Part shown: in pieces, positions 23,768 through 35,330 of the stretch
How the letters are laid out: every line of letters starts with the position of its first letter
How positions within the stretch are numbered: position 1 is the first letter of the stretch
Assembly: GCA_028583415.1 (NCBI GenBank)
Contig: CM053276.1
Coordinates: forward strand, 64,317,071-64,381,070
From: Protea cynaroides
Taxonomy: Eukaryota > Streptophyta > Magnoliopsida > Proteales > Proteaceae
DNA length: 64,000 nucleotides
Reading direction: 5' to 3'
The notes under the pieces: model-generated
What the model saw: the letters and a program-made list of their open reading frames with translations, nothing else
What the model was told of the DNA's origin: nothing
The model's database searches: none
Position numbers and translations under genes: made by a program

Positions 23768-23850
23768 CTAAAATTTTATTATCCCTTAGTTCTACATGCG
23801 CATACACACAATGAAAATAGTAAGCCAAATAGTAAGGGATAGAGTCATGC
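23768..23850 (-). other. Putative gag-protease intron, element C
   Basis: 83 nt on the minus strand, beginning GCATGACTC (GC donor in place of GT) and ending AATTTTAG. It contains GCATGTAGAACTAAG, a branch-point-like CTAA. Gag reads into it and stops at 23792. Removing it fuses gag to protease in frame through T-G-I-V, the residues at the same junction in elements A and B. Confidence 0.6.
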
Positions 23851-24840
23851 CAGTGACCACATCGGGTGATGCGACTGCCTCTTCGGTAGTGACCACATAT
23901 ACTTTTCCTTGCTGGGGAGGTTGCTTCCTAGGTAGAGTGCAGGTCTTTGCAATATGACCCACTTGCTGACAGTTGAAACATTTAATGTTCAGGTTGTGTC
24001 CAGCGAACTGGGGCACAGGTGGTGCCGTATTGTTCCTTGCAGGCACTGTAGCGGTCTGAGCCTTGTATGGGCGGAAAGGTCTATTATTACCGCCACCCGA
24101 ACTCTCAATAGTGGGTCTCTTCACTCCTCTGTTCTGTGCAAAGAAGCTGTCCCTCTGACTAGATTCTATCACTCTCGCAACCTGCACAGCCTCATTGTAA
24201 ATTTTCTTGTCCAGACCCAATATATGCTCTCTGATGCCTCCACGTAGTCCCATAGTGAACCTACGTGTCTTGGTCTCTTCCTCTTGCATACTTGCTGGTG
24301 CGAAGAAAAATAACTCCTCGTACTTCTGTTGGTAAGCATCCACAGTCGACTGAGACTGTTGTAGATTGAGGAACTCCCTCTCCATCTGATCCCTGAAACT
24401 CTTCGGGAAGTATTTATCGAAGAAGGCAACTTTGAATGCTTCCCAATCCACCTGTGTATGCTTCGTCTCCAGATATGCCCGTGTAGAATTCCACCAAGCA
24501 TTCGCATCTTCCTTCAACATATGAGTGGCAAACAGGACCTCTTCATCCTCTGAACAAGTCATCAGTCGAAAATTCTTCTCTATTTCTGCAATCCACTGTG
24601 CTGGCCACAATGGTTTCCCTGTCTTACCTGTGAATGAAGAAGGCTTCAGCTTTAGGAATCTGTCCACCGCCCGACTCAGATCGTGCTGTCCCTGTGTATT
24701 CATTCCGTACCATGGTGGTGGATATGGATATGCTCCCTGATAAGCAGAAGATGACGGAAACTGGTGCGGTGGTGGTACATTCTGGGGTTGGCCCATCGGC
24801 CCTGGAATACCATGCGTCGGCTGTGTAGTACCAGCCCCGG
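23851..24840 (-). pseudogene. gag of element C (N-terminus deleted)
   Basis: The capsid region (FLKLKPSSFTG, WIAEIEKNFRLM, DANAWWNSTRAYL, FFDKYFPKSFRDQMEREF) is followed by a zinc knuckle CFNCQQVGHIAKTC with all four C-C-H-C ligands. Elements A and B have about 100 more residues at the N-terminus. Here the frame upstream of about 24840 runs into the antisense-gene remnant read backwards, so the apparent start at 24889 is not real. Otherwise open to the intron. Confidence 0.85.
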
Positions 24841-24843
24841 CCC

Positions 24844-25107
24844 CACACTTACACCCGCGGCACCACCATCTACATCTACAATGGACCATCTCAGCCCCCT
24901 CCAGACCCGGTGTTGAGCATGTTTACTGAGATCAGGGACACCCAGAGGGTCATCCTCGAGTCTCAGCGAGAGATGGGTCAGGAGTTGGGACGTCTGGCTC
25001 GTAGCCTACGGGTGACTCAGGACCAGGTGCACTGGCTTAGGGTCGCATACGAGGGAGACTATGACATAGCGGACCCTATTCCTCCTAGGCCCCCTTCCCC
25101 ATGATTG
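24844..25107 (+). pseudogene. Antisense-gene remnant of element C (C-terminal part)
   Basis: Runs opposite to the element. It reads FTEIRDTQRVILESQREMG, then VHWLRVAYEGDYD and a proline-rich end PRPPSP with a stop. The end matches the C-termini of the antisense genes in A (WLTRVYAEDYD, PPPLSPPVS) and B. Everything upstream is deleted. Confidence 0.65.
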
Positions 25108-25148
25108 TCCCTTTTTTTTATTTTCTTCTCTTTTTACTGTGTATATAA

Positions 25149-25182
25149 CAGGGTAATTGTCCGGTTTGTGGACCGTACCCTG
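25149..25182 (-). promoter_or_regulatory. Conserved 34-nt leader hairpin, element C
   Basis: The stem CAGGGTA/TACCCTG (7 bp) with the inner GTCC/GGAC pairs closes a 7-nt loop. Elements A and B have CAGAGTA/TACTCTG at the same place, so both sides of one pair changed together. Confidence 0.6.
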
Positions 25183-25420
25183 TAGCACCATTTCATTTGA
25201 TACACACTTTCTATTTAATGAAAGTTTTTATGGTTTTCCTAACTAGTGCATATATCATTAAATTCCATATTTAATATAGTATATTATGCTCTTTCTTAAT
25301 CAGTCTCAGGTATCAAACAATGCTTAGGGTGTGTTTGTATTAAGAATTTTTTTTCAATTTTCCTAACTCAGTTCATCGACTTAGTTAAGCGCAATATGGT
25401 TTGTTGGACAGAGCCCGAGG

Positions 25421-25432
25421 GCTCTGATATCA
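25421..25432 (-). other. Primer binding site of element C
   Basis: The minus strand reads TGATATCAGAGC, one change from the iMet-tRNA consensus TGGTATCAGAGC, 3 nt inside the 5' LTR end. Confidence 0.8.
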
Positions 25433-25435
25433 AGT

Positions 25436-27800
25436 TGTCACACCCCAATTCTGATCTAACCAGAATGGTGTGAGTGAACCGTCATTGAACCAACAGTTCA
25501 TACCAGGATCTCGAATAGACCGTGTCCACTCATACAAACCATTGCATATAAACACAATCAGAATATAAATAATACAGCGGAAGTCTTTAAATAGAATGAA
25601 CTAAGTATCTATTGATAATTTAAATAAAATATCCCATTATTCAAATCCAATCATAAAATATAATATCATTACATCTCTTTAAAAGTCAACCGAAAATAAT
25701 TGAAACAAATAAATAAAATCAATCACAGGTACACGCAGAAAGGGCACTCGCATGAAGCGTCATGCTCGTCCTCTCCTGCCTGTGCACCTAGAGCAGCAAC
25801 ATCACCATACGCCGGAGCGTTCATATAGTCGTCCATCGTGTATCCTGCATCAACATCTAAAAATAATGTGTACACAAAGGGTGAGCTCACAACTTAGCTC
25901 AGTAAAACAATCAGACAGTTTCACAATATTATGCATGAGTAACAATCAATTTATGATGTGGTCTGGTTTAAGTTTGCAATGTGCTATAGAAAGGTTTGGT
26001 GGCCCCCGCACCTCTATACACGAGTGTGTGGCACCGCATGGAATCACACCACCACCGGCCCACATGCACCCATCATGGAATAGAGATAGAGCTAAGATAT
26101 CCCCGTACCTCCCCTGATGCTCTACCCATACCAGTACCTAAACCCCTACTGGCCAGGACTCGCAAACTGGGCTCGCAACTAACCAATCCTATATGTCATC
26201 AATGTACACTCTATCCCGGCACAGCGGTCTACGGCATAGAGATAGAGCTAGAGCGTGCAGGCCGGGCTGGAGACCACAATACCTCACCTCCCCCTGATAC
26301 CCTATCCGTAATTAACACACTAGGATAGAACAATACGCAGGTAGACCCTATCCCAACATAACTCCCTACGACATAGAGATAGAGCTAAAGCATCGTGGAC
26401 AAGCCAGCGTCGACCTCGGAGGCCACAATGCCACATAACCATGGCCAGGCCAGTATCAACATCGGAGACCACCGTACCACGACCTTCCCCTGATGCCCCA
26501 CCCGTACCAACCATGTTAAGATAGAATACTACAAAGTGTCAGTGTGAGGAATGATCCCAGGCCCATGCCCCACTCCATACACTAACGAAAACAATCACAT
26601 GCCTAACAATCACATCCTATCAATGCATGAACAGTAATAATAATTGAAAGTAAAGGATGACATGTGAATATGCACAAACATCACATCATATATATTTAGT
26701 GTCAATAACAAAGATTTACTGTCCATTAATTATTAGGTTTAGGTCAGATTCCCTTACCTGACGCTCGTTTGTTAGTTTGCTCCACGTCGCAAGATCCAAA
26801 CGTGCTTTCACAAAGTCCTACAATATTATTAGGGTTTTATTAGAATAGCTTCTTAGGGTTTCATGTTGGTCGGAAACCAACAAAGTTACAAAATACCCTC
26901 ACAGAGCTGACCGGTGGCATGTACCGATCGCAGCTCTGTGGGGAAGACTGGCGACTGGTATGGTCAGCCGGTCCCCACAAACCTGCCCCTGAAAGATACC
27001 GGTGGCAACATACCGGCTGCACTGTGTGCAACCGGTATAGCCAACCGGTATGTCTCCGAAAGACCATACTTGGGTTTTTTCGACTACCGTCAATAATCTC
27101 TTTGGATTTCCAGGGTTTCTCCCATCCATTCTAAGTCTGAGCTTTGAGTTAGAGTTATCTCCAACTCATTCAAGTCTAGTTTCGATGAATATCATCTTGA
27201 AACACGAATCTAGGGTTTGATGGCAACTTAGGGTTTTAAGGTCCAGTTAGGGTTTTAGATCAATACCTACTTTGCATGGTATCGATCCACCCACACAACT
27301 ATCCTAAAGTCATAGGGTAAGAAGAGTAGTTAAAACACTTACCATTGACTGGCGTAACGGAAGCGTCGTCGAATGGTAATGGCGGCACCTCCATCTTCTT
27401 CCTAGCTCCTTCTCCTTTCCAACCTCCTTCTCTTCTCTAGGATTTGTGAGAGACAATGGAAAGGATTTGAGGAGGTTTAAGGGTGTTTATATAGGCTAGA
27501 ATTAGGGTTTTGTAACCCTATTAGGATTAGGAAGGTTCAGGATTCAGAATTGGGAAAGTGGGACCCGTAGAGATCTAATTTCGGATCTTGGTAGTCTGCT
27601 GCGTAGACTATACCGGTCTACCGGTACTAAGACCGGTACCATCGACCGGTCAACATAAAATAATGATTATTTGATCGTCTTTGATTTGATTTCATACCTG
27701 TTTGTCATCCGCTCGTCCCGCCTGGCTCGGTGATGATCGGAAGACCTGCTACGACACAAAACCAAGGTTTAGACCGGGTTTACGGAGTGCAGGTCTTACA
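25436..27800 (-). mobile_element. 5' LTR of element C
   Basis: Nearly the same as the left LTR. TATA at 27486-27493, motif clusters at 27600-27652 and 26906-27056. Differences from the left LTR are few and mostly transitions, so insertion is much younger than that of the outer element. Confidence 0.9.
25723..25845 (-). CDS. Conserved LTR-encoded peptide block (element C, 5' LTR)
   Basis: Same length and stop as the left copy, with T-M-D-D-Y-M-N-A-P, Y-G-D-V-A-A-L and the C-E-C-P-F-C tail. It differs from the left copy by a handful of substitutions and has no stop or indel. Confidence 0.5.
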   Translation of the reverse strand, partial: GYTMDDYMNAPAYGDVAALGAQAGEDEHDASCECPFCVYL

Positions 27801-27805
27801 GCAAT

Positions 27806-27833
27806 ACTGCTCAACTTGGCTAAGGTTCCAATA
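27806..27833 (-). mobile_element. Start of the copia 3' LTR, beyond element C
   Basis: On the minus strand TATTGGAACCTTAGCC (TG worn to TA) matches TGTTGGAACCTTGGCC at the right LTR end (57094). This confirms that element C sits in this LTR. Confidence 0.7.
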
Positions 27834-28077
27834 ATCTCCCCCTTTAGAATTGTTGGCAACCATCCACACAAGATATCTGCTTGTGCTTACTGCACAACAT
27901 AGCCTTTCTCCCCCTTTGACAACAAGCACAAAGGGCAGCTAGATAAGAGAAATGCTCCCCCTTCATACATACTCCCCTTACAAAACCTCACCTATAGAAG
28001 TGCCCATCGCATCTTCTCAATCCCGTAGGTGAAAAATGATGCTATGCAGTCACAAACTCCCCCTGCATGTGTGCCAT
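27834..28077 (-). promoter_or_regulatory. Copia 3' untranslated region with repeated purine tracts
   Basis: The minus strand has GGGGGAG- or GGGGAG-type tracts near 28055, 27955, 27972, 27910 and directly at the LTR (27834-27846, AAAGGGGGAGAT). The last is the likely polypurine primer. Several such tracts before the LTR are common in this copia type. Confidence 0.6.
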
Positions 28078-28740
28078 CTACAAGGTGCCAAGAGTCCCCA
28101 CTCCTAGCTGATCTCTGAGTCTCTCAAAGGAGTCCTTTGGTAAAGCCTTAGTGAAGATATCTGCCACTTGGTCTGCAATAGGAACAAAATTCAACCTCAC
28201 TTCCCCTTCAAGCTCCTTCTCCTTCAAAAAATGATATCTGATGTCAATATGCTTGGTTCTTGAGTGTTGCACAGGATTTTTTAAAATGTTGATTGCATTC
28301 ATATTATCACAGTTGATCACCACTGCTCTTTACAAGTGATACTGAAAACTAATATCTGCCTTTTCATCCAGATTACTTGAGTGCATGCAGCTGCAGCTGC
28401 TATGTACTCTGCTTCTGTTGTAGATAAGGAGACAGACTCCTACTTCTTGCTGTGCCAAGCAACAAGGCTCTTCCCCAAAAAGAATACACCACCACTAGTG
28501 CTCTTTTTGTCATCAATACTTCTTGCCTATTCTGCATCTGAGTATGCAGTTAGTATGAAGTTTCCAGTTCTAGAATACCATAAACCATAGTCCATTGTGC
28601 CTTTCAAATATATTAAAATCCTTTTTACTGCCATCAGGTGAGTCTCTTTTAGGCATGCCTGAAATCTGCTCACCAAGCAAACTGCTTGCAAAATGTCAGG
28701 TCTTGAAGCTATAAAGTATGAGAGACTTCCTGTAAGACCC
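28078..28740 (-). pseudogene. Copia pol 3' end (RNase H)
   Basis: The frame 28323-28078 reads DNMNAINILKNPVQHSRTKHIDIRYHFLK and ADIFTKALPKDSFERLRDQLGV, the typical end of a Ty1/copia polyprotein. Upstream pieces to 28740 encode the start of RNase H, with stops. The gene is cut at 28740 by element A and resumes at 45363. Confidence 0.85.
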
Positions 28741-28863
28741 GTGTCAAACTAACCCTGTCTTACCACCTTGAACCAGGTCTACCCATCATGGTTGAGCCAA
28801 ATGGACCAAGTGTGTGAAGGAGATCGTGATCCCAGGTATTAAACTGACCCAAAAACACTCAAA

Positions 28864-29005
28864 AATGGGCGATGGTCGCACACCCAGTGAGGTGGGGTCG
28901 GACCCCCCAGTACAAAAAGTCAGACCCTCAGTTTTTAATCGGGGGTCGAACATTTTAAAACCAGGGGTCGACGGGATCATCGACCCCCTCATCGACCCCC
29001 AGTTG
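28864..29005 (+). promoter_or_regulatory. Motif cluster 1 of element A (upstream of TATA)
   Basis: At least five copies of GGGGTCGA/GGGTCGGA and the complement TCGACCCC in both orientations, including the palindromic pair GGGGTCGACGGG...ATCGACCCCC. It ends about 90 bp before the TATA box. The copy in the 3' LTR is at 43258-43392. Confidence 0.55.
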
Positions 29006-29481
29006 CCGCCAGAAATAGAAATTAGGAAACTTTCCTAATTTCGGTTAGGCTCTTTCCTAATCTCAAAGTGGCTTATTTTAGGAGTTTCTATCTATATAAA
29101 GGACGTCCCTAAGCCTCTTTCACTCCTTTTTGAACCCTAATTGAATTGAGAGAAAGAGAAGAGAAGGAAGAGAAGAAGAAGAGAAGGAAAGTAGAGAAGA
29201 AGGCAAAAGGAGAAGAGTTTCAGAGAAGGAGTATTCTTCTTAGGTAAGAATACTAATTCTATGTATTTTGTGAGGCTTATAATAGTTATTGAGAAAAGTA
29301 TGATGTAGGAGAAACACCAAACCATCAATCCATGACTAAGTTTCAATGGAAACCATGGAGGAGATCAACTAAACCATATGATATGTAAAGAGTAGTTCTA
29401 AACCATAGGAAGTGTATGGAATGGACTATGGAAGGAAGCCCTAGGATTCAAACAAGAGAGAATGGACCAAAAGGTGATTTA

Positions 29482-29575
29482 TCGACCAAACCCACAGGGG
29501 GTTGCACCTAGGGTCGATGGACCCATCGACCCTGGCATCGACCCTACTATAGGGGGTTGCAGTATACTGCTACCC
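29482..29575 (+). promoter_or_regulatory. Motif cluster 2 of element A (within transcribed LTR)
   Basis: AGGGTCGATGGACCCATCGACCCT is a near-perfect palindrome here, with two more TCGACC copies close by. It lies inside the presumed first intron of the LTR transcript. The 3' LTR copy is at 43875-43970. Confidence 0.5.
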
Positions 29576-30669
29576 TAGCATCGCCCCGTCCTGCTACCCC
29601 AGTTAACAGCAAGTTGGAAAATTGGAATAAAATCTAATTAAATTCTATCGATTTTGTTAGGTCTTCTAGCAATATAATATCAATATAAAAGTGATTCTTA
29701 AAGCTTGAAAGAGGATCTACTAGCAAGAAAATGTGAGGAAATAAGACCTAAACTAATTGGTTAATAACAAACTGTTTTTATTTCTTGAGTCCAATGCTAT
29801 GCTTGATTCTATGCAAACATGCTTGTAATGTGCATTCAACATGTCATCCAATATTTCTAGTTATTGTTCATGCATATTTACTTTATTGTTTATAACATGA
29901 TAATGACCATGATGATAGGAATAGGCATGTGAATGTATGTGTGTGGTTGGTGTACTTGATGCGAGCGAGTATCAGGGGGAGTGTCATAAGCCGGGCCTCA
30001 GCACTCTAGTTCTATCTCTAACTCAAGTCTTGTGCATTAGCATCGTCGTATCGCCGTTACTTTAGCAGAACTATTACGTCGTAGAGTATCAGGGGAGGTG
30101 GTCTCGGTCCTTGTAGTCTCTGACTCTACTGGTTGGCCTTAGCTCTATCTCTACCGGCGTTCTGAGGGATGCTGGGGTGAGGCCTTGGATATACTGTTTG
30201 GCATTAGGATTGGTTAGTTGCGAGCCCAGTTTGCAAGCCCTCACCAGTAGGGGCTTACGTGTTGGTATGGCACTGTACAGCAATAAACATTAACCTTTGT
30301 TGTACAATGTTCATGGTAGGGTGGTGTAAGCACCTCATTTTTGCCACCCTCGGCATAAGTGAACCAATATGGTAGGTTTCTGACCTTTAACCCAAAGATT
30401 TGTATTTCTCCACTGATCCCCACAGCAGGGTCATGGGCTATTATCTGCATAGATGCATAGGTCATGGAATTATCTTGAAACGAGACCGGAATTGCTCAAT
30501 TTCGATATCAAATGAGGAAGATATGACCATTTTAGTCGGATGATACATATAAGGGAGGTTTCTGAAATTATTATAAATAATCCCAGGGGCCTCCATGCAA
30601 ATTATCCTAAGTCGGATTGTTTGAATTTCAAATCATCATATCTTGATCATCCGACATCGGATTCCGATG

Positions 30670-31060
30670 ATTCCAAGACCATTATTCTTCATTCATGATG
30701 TTCACAAAGTGGACGTAAAAAATCCCGGGTAGAAGTCACCAGTGGGTCCCATGCAAACTTGCATGCAAAATGATCGTTAGAACTTCAAAGCTTCATATCT
30801 TTCCCGTTCTACATCGAATTCAAATGATCCCAAGACCATTATTCTTCATTCATGATGTTCTACAAAGTGGACGTAAAAATCCCGGTAGAAGTCACCAGTG
30901 GGTCCCATGCAAACTTGCATGCAAAATGATCGTCAGAACTTCAAAGCTTCATATCTTTCCTGTTCTACATCGGATTCGGATAATTCCAGTCTCATTATGT
31001 TCCATTTTTAGTGCTCTACAAAGTGGACGTAAAATATTTCGGTAGAAGCCTCGAAGGATC
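30670..31060. repeat. Tandem repeat of about 153 bp, two to three copies
   Basis: Units contain GGTAGAAGTCACCAGTGGGT and TTCTACAAAGTGGACGTAAA and follow each other with few changes. A third, more diverged unit follows to about 31200. Confidence 0.8.
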
Positions 31061-31418
31061 TCATGCGGAATGGTCGGCCAAATTATCGATAATTGGTCCG
31101 TTTAAACTTCAAAAATTCAAAGTTGACCATTTTACTTCCAAATGAGGTGATTCAAGTTCCTATATTCCTCATTTTTAATGTTCTACAAAATGAGCTAAAA
31201 AATTTGGAATAGAGGCCATCAAAAAAATTTCATGCGGGATAACTGCGGGAATGACCCGTGAAATGACAAGGAGAAAAAACCCGATTAATTCCAATCGGTC
31301 CATCTAACTCGGTTCAAACCAGGTTTTGGTCCAACCTAGCTCAACCCATATCGGTTGTCAACCTAAGTCGGTCTCAACCCATTTCAAATCAGTTCATCTA
31401 TGTGCACAATATTTATAT

Positions 31419-31420
<2 letters not shown>

Positions 31421-31480
<60 letters not shown>

Positions 31481-31483
31481 GTA
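31421..31483. repeat. (AT)n microsatellite
   Basis: Alternating TA over about 60 bp in the solo LTR. Confidence 0.95.
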
Positions 31484-31540
31484 TGTATGTTATTAAATAT
31501 ATGTGTATATACGTATATAATATATATTATTATATGTAAA

Positions 31541-31990
31541 TGATAATCCAAAAGATTTTGAGAAGAAAAAAAGGAAAGAGGGGAGAGAGAAACGTGAAAG
31601 TGAAGGGGGATTTTGGTTTTGGAGATAATCCAAAAGATTTTGAAAAAAAAAAAAGGAAAGAGGGGAGAGAAAAAACGTGGAAGAGAAGGGGATTTAGGGT
31701 TTTGAGATAATCCAAAAGATTTTGAGAAGAAAAAGGAAAGAGGGGAGAGAGAAAACGTGAAAGAGAAGGGGATCTAGGGTTTTGAGATAATCCAAAAGAT
31801 TTTTGCAGAAAAAAAGGAAAGAGGGGAGAGAAAAAACGTGGAAGAGAAGGGGATTTAGGGTTTTGAGATAATCCAAAACATTTTGAGAAGAATAGGAAAG
31901 AGGGGAGAGAGAAAACGTGAAAGAGAAGGGGATTTAGGGTTTTGAGATAATCCAAAAGATCTTGAGAAGAAAAAAGGAAGAGAGAGGAAT
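31541..31990. repeat. Tandem array, about 80-bp unit, five to six copies
   Basis: Each unit starts GATAATCCAAAAGATTTTG and contains AAACGTG and GGGGATTTAGGGTTTTGA. Unit starts are at 31541, 31624, 31705, 31785, 31866 and 31945. The array lies upstream of the TATA box. Confidence 0.9.
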
Positions 31991-32419
31991 AAAAGAAAAA
32001 AAAAAGAAAAGAAAAAGGGGGAAAAGATTCCCCTTCACGTTTCTAGAAAGAAAACGTGAAAGAGAGAGAGGAGAAAGAAAGAAAGAAAAAAGGAAGGAAA
32101 GAAAAAGGAAAAAAAAAAATTTTTAGAAAAAAGGATCTTCTAGAAAATGAGTGAAAAATTATAAATAGGCAAGAGGAGGATCCTTTTTTCCAGAAAATAG
32201 AGAAAGAGAGAAGGAGAGAGAGAGAGAGAGAGGGAGAGAGAGACAGAGAGAGGTGTTAAGAAGAGAAGATCTAGAGGAAAAAGAGGGAAGGATCAGAGAG
32301 GCAGCAAAGAGGATGATGAGAAGATGCAAAGGAGAGAAGGAGAGAGAAGAAGCCTGAGGTAAGAATCACCCATCGCTTTTGTCGGTTATTTTTCAAAGTC
32401 AAAGCATACGCAAATGCAT

Positions 32420-33265
32420 GTCTGAGATTGGTGTCTAGCATTAGAAAGATGCCTCTGTTTGCATTAGGTTCCTTGAGACAAAATGTTGGCCTTTGAGTCT
32501 TCTTTCTGACCATATATTTGGATTTTATTTTCATGAGCTATATGATTTTATATTGATTTTATAGTACCACTGGCCAGAATCTGGAACAGACCTGACCAGT
32601 GTATTTGCCTGTACTTGGGGAATATTTTCGACCTGCCTATGATCTCTTTTAGGATTAGGTTCCTTGAGACAAAATGTTGGCCTCTGAGTCCTCTTTCTGA
32701 CCATGTATTCGGATTTTATTTTCATGAACTATATGATTTTATATTGATTTTATAGTACCACTGGCCAGAATCTGGAACAGACCTGACCAGTGTATTTGCC
32801 TATACTTGGGGAATGCTTTCGACCTGCCTATGATCTCTTTTAGGATTAGGTTCCTTGAGACAAAATGTTGGCCTCTGAGTCTTCTTTCTGACCATATATT
32901 CGGATTTTATTTTCATGAGATATATGATTTTATAGTACCACTGACCAGAATCTGGAACAGATCTGACCAGTGTATTTGCCTGTACTTGGGGAATGTTTTC
33001 GACCTGCCTATGGTCTCTTTCAGGATTAGGTTCCTTGAGACAAAATGTTGGCCTCTGAGTCCTCTTTCTGACCATATATTCAGATTTTATTTTCATGAGA
33101 TATATGATTTTATATTGATTTTATAGTACCACTGACCAGAATCTGGAACAGATCTGACCAGTGTATTTGCCTGTACTTGGGAAATATTTTCGACCTGCCT
33201 GTGGTCTCTTTCAGGATTAGCTTCCTTGAGACAAAATGTTGGCCTCTGAGTCCTCTTTCCGATGA
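32420..33265. repeat. Tandem array, about 191-bp unit, four and a half copies
   Basis: Units contain GGTTCCTTGAGACAAAATGT, TGACCATATATTCGG and CCACTGACCAGAATCTGG. Starts of the first motif are at 32467, 32658, 32849, 33029 and 33220. The third unit lacks about 11 bp. Downstream of the TATA box. Confidence 0.9.
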
Positions 33266-33554
33266 CATCTTTTAAGAATTTTTTGAGTAAGTACAGTGCC
33301 CTATGTGCCCATTTTGGTCCAGCCTGACAAAGCTGTCATCTTGCTGCATGTTCCATCATGTTTTGATTGATTCTCATATGCTTTGGTTGTTTCTCACATG
33401 CCATATTTGATGCTATATTTGTTCACATGCTATGTTCGGATGCTCGTATGCATACACTACTATAATTGGAATGGTCACACTGCCATAATTGGATGATAAC
33501 TGCCATGATTGGAATGATCATACTCACATGCTATATTAAATGTTTTTTGTCATA

Positions 33555-33828
33555 ATTATGGTAGAAAACCCTAAAATGGAAAGAAAATAACAATTAGGGT
33601 AGAAAATCCTAAAAAAATAGAAAGAAAATAATAATTAGGGTAGAAAACCCTAAAATGGAAAGAAAGTAACATTTAGGGTAGAAAACCCTAAGATGGAAAA
33701 AAAATAATAATTAGGGTAGAAAACCCTAAAACGGAAAGAATGTAGTAATTAGGGTACCCTAAAATGGAAAGAAAATAGCAATTAGGGTAGAAAACCTTAA
33801 ATATGGAAAGAAAATAGCAATTAGGGTC
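33555..33828. repeat. Tandem array, about 40-bp unit, seven copies
   Basis: The unit TTAGGGTAGAAAACCCTAAA plus an A/G-rich tail GGAAAGAAAATA. The half-unit GGGTAGAAAACCC is an inverted repeat around its centre. Confidence 0.85.
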
Positions 33829-34354
33829 TTGCCATGCTTAGAAAATAGCATACTAGATCATGCCATGTAGGCTCTTGCCTTATTTACAATACATGCCATA
33901 TTTGAAAGATTTTTAAACAATCTTACTGTATGTGAATTTCTTGTCATAAATGTTTTATGTGCCATATTTAGATAGAATATTCTACTTTTTTGGCAATAAC
34001 TTATTTTATGCAACACCCTAGTCAAACTGCCATATCTGCACACTTCTAGAAGATAATCTAGGCGTGGGGACGTGCATTTAGGCACCCACATTCTTGGGAA
34101 GGGCATAATGGGAATAATAAAACCTTAATAAAGAAAGAAAATTCTTTGCCAAACCTTCCAAACTTAGAATTCAGAATGAAAAGGGTAATTTAGGACGATT
34201 TGCCCCTTGACAAACCCTAAACCTAGAATAGGTTCTAAACCCTAAACCTAGAATAGGTTCTCAATCATTAACCTAGAACGGGTTATCCAACCCGAACTAC
34301 GTGGATTCTGATTCCTAGGGCAAACCCTAGGATACGTAGGCCATTTGGGAGAAT

Positions 34355-34645
34355 CCCAAATTCGGATCCACACCTTAGTCCACTCGGACTATCCATAGAT
34401 CCACTAGGATACCCCCCATATTTTAACCCAAAAAGGGTTATCCAAACCTTAGTCCACTTGGACTATCCATAGATCCACTAGGATATTTACCTTAGTCCAC
34501 TCGGACTATCCATAGATCCACTAGGATATCCATTCCCATTTCAACCCAGATAGGATTATCCACATTCCAACCCAAATAGGGTTACCCTTAGATCTACTAG
34601 GACTATCTATCAGTCCACATGGACTATCCAGATCCTAACCCATAG
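34355..34645. repeat. Degenerate repeats of CTTAGTCCACTCGGACTATC
   Basis: Several copies of a 35-40-bp unit combining AGTCCACTCGGACTATCC, ATAGATCCACTAGGAT and AACCCAAATAGGGTTA. The half-units are themselves short inverted repeats. Confidence 0.7.
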
Positions 34646-35330
34646 GATTTCATAGCCTTTCAAGCATAAATTTCAACTTGAACAAAGAACTTAATCACGC
34701 ACAAGCATAAATCACAGCCATAAACTTTAATCACACCTGAACTACGATGGTGAACCTGATTTTCGAAATAATTCCGTGATACGTAGGCAATCTGATGGAT
34801 ACAGATTTGGTTCAATGATATCAAACCACTTGGTTTGGTTTGGCTTAACAAATAAAGTCTAGCATAGGAAAGGTATAGGAGACCGATTTCGATCGGGCAG
34901 TTTGGGTGCCTAACCCCTTCCCATAATCATAACCTGACGCTTACCCAATCTCTGATGGACCAGAATTCCAATCTAAGGGTCATGAGTCAATCGAAGTCTT
35001 ACCTTGGTGTGAAATTTCACATTTCTAAGGTCCTAGACCTAAATCTAGGTGGCGACTTCTAAAGATTTTCCATCTTTGTCCTCACAGGTGGATGGGGACG
35101 ACAATAAACGTTAACCTTTGGGCGGACTTCCACAACCTGTGTATAGAGGAGGGATCAATAAACGTTAACCTTTGACCTCCAACCCTTTCTATTGCATATT
35201 GCAAACTTTAAACCAAACCAAAGATATGAATTGAATGCATGCATATGTATTGTTGCATTGTTTTGTTTGCTCACTGAGCCATGATGTGTGCTCACCCTCT
35301 CGACGTCGAATATTTTTAGTTGATGATGCA

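Larger units (their letters stand above)
17834..27800 (-). mobile_element. Gypsy element C, complete with both LTRs
   Basis: A 9967-bp Ty3/gypsy element on the minus strand, bounded by TGTCACACCCC...TCTTACA with the target duplication GCAAT at 17829-17833 and 27801-27805. The LTRs are 2379 and 2365 bp and very similar. It contains primer site, leader hairpin, remnant of the antisense gene, gag, intron, protease, RT, RNase H, integrase and chromodomain in that order. Compared with elements A and B it has lost the gag N-terminus and most of the antisense gene in one deletion (junction near 24840). Several stops make it inactive. Confidence 0.95.
30325..35086 (+). mobile_element. Solo LTR, Tat-like, 4.76 kb
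   Basis: TGTAAGCACC...CCTCACA bounded by GGTGG at 30320-30324 and 35087-35091. The 3' LTR of element A shows the empty site. The right part contains GGTGCCTAACCCCTTCCC and TAGGTGGCGACTTCT, wording I associate with LTR ends of Tat/Ogre-type plant gypsy elements, so a solo LTR of that group is likely. TATA (TTATAAATAG, near 32159). No gag or pol and no second LTR inside. It contains several tandem arrays, listed separately. Orientation is taken from the TATA box and the end motif. Confidence 0.75.

Noticed and set aside
24624..24889. N-terminal extension of element C gag and overlapping short frames
   Set aside because: The segment upstream of about 24840 is the antisense-gene remnant in reverse; elements A and B show the true gag start.
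31530..31955. Open frame of 141 codons with repeated LLFHVFSLPSFLF-type units
   Set aside because: It is the 80-bp tandem array read on the minus strand; a unit near a multiple of three keeps the frame open by chance.
33555..33828. CRISPR-like or telomere-like array (CCCTAAA in each unit)
   Set aside because: Units are directly tandem with no spacers, and CCCTAAA occurs once per 40-bp unit, so it is neither a CRISPR nor a telomeric repeat.
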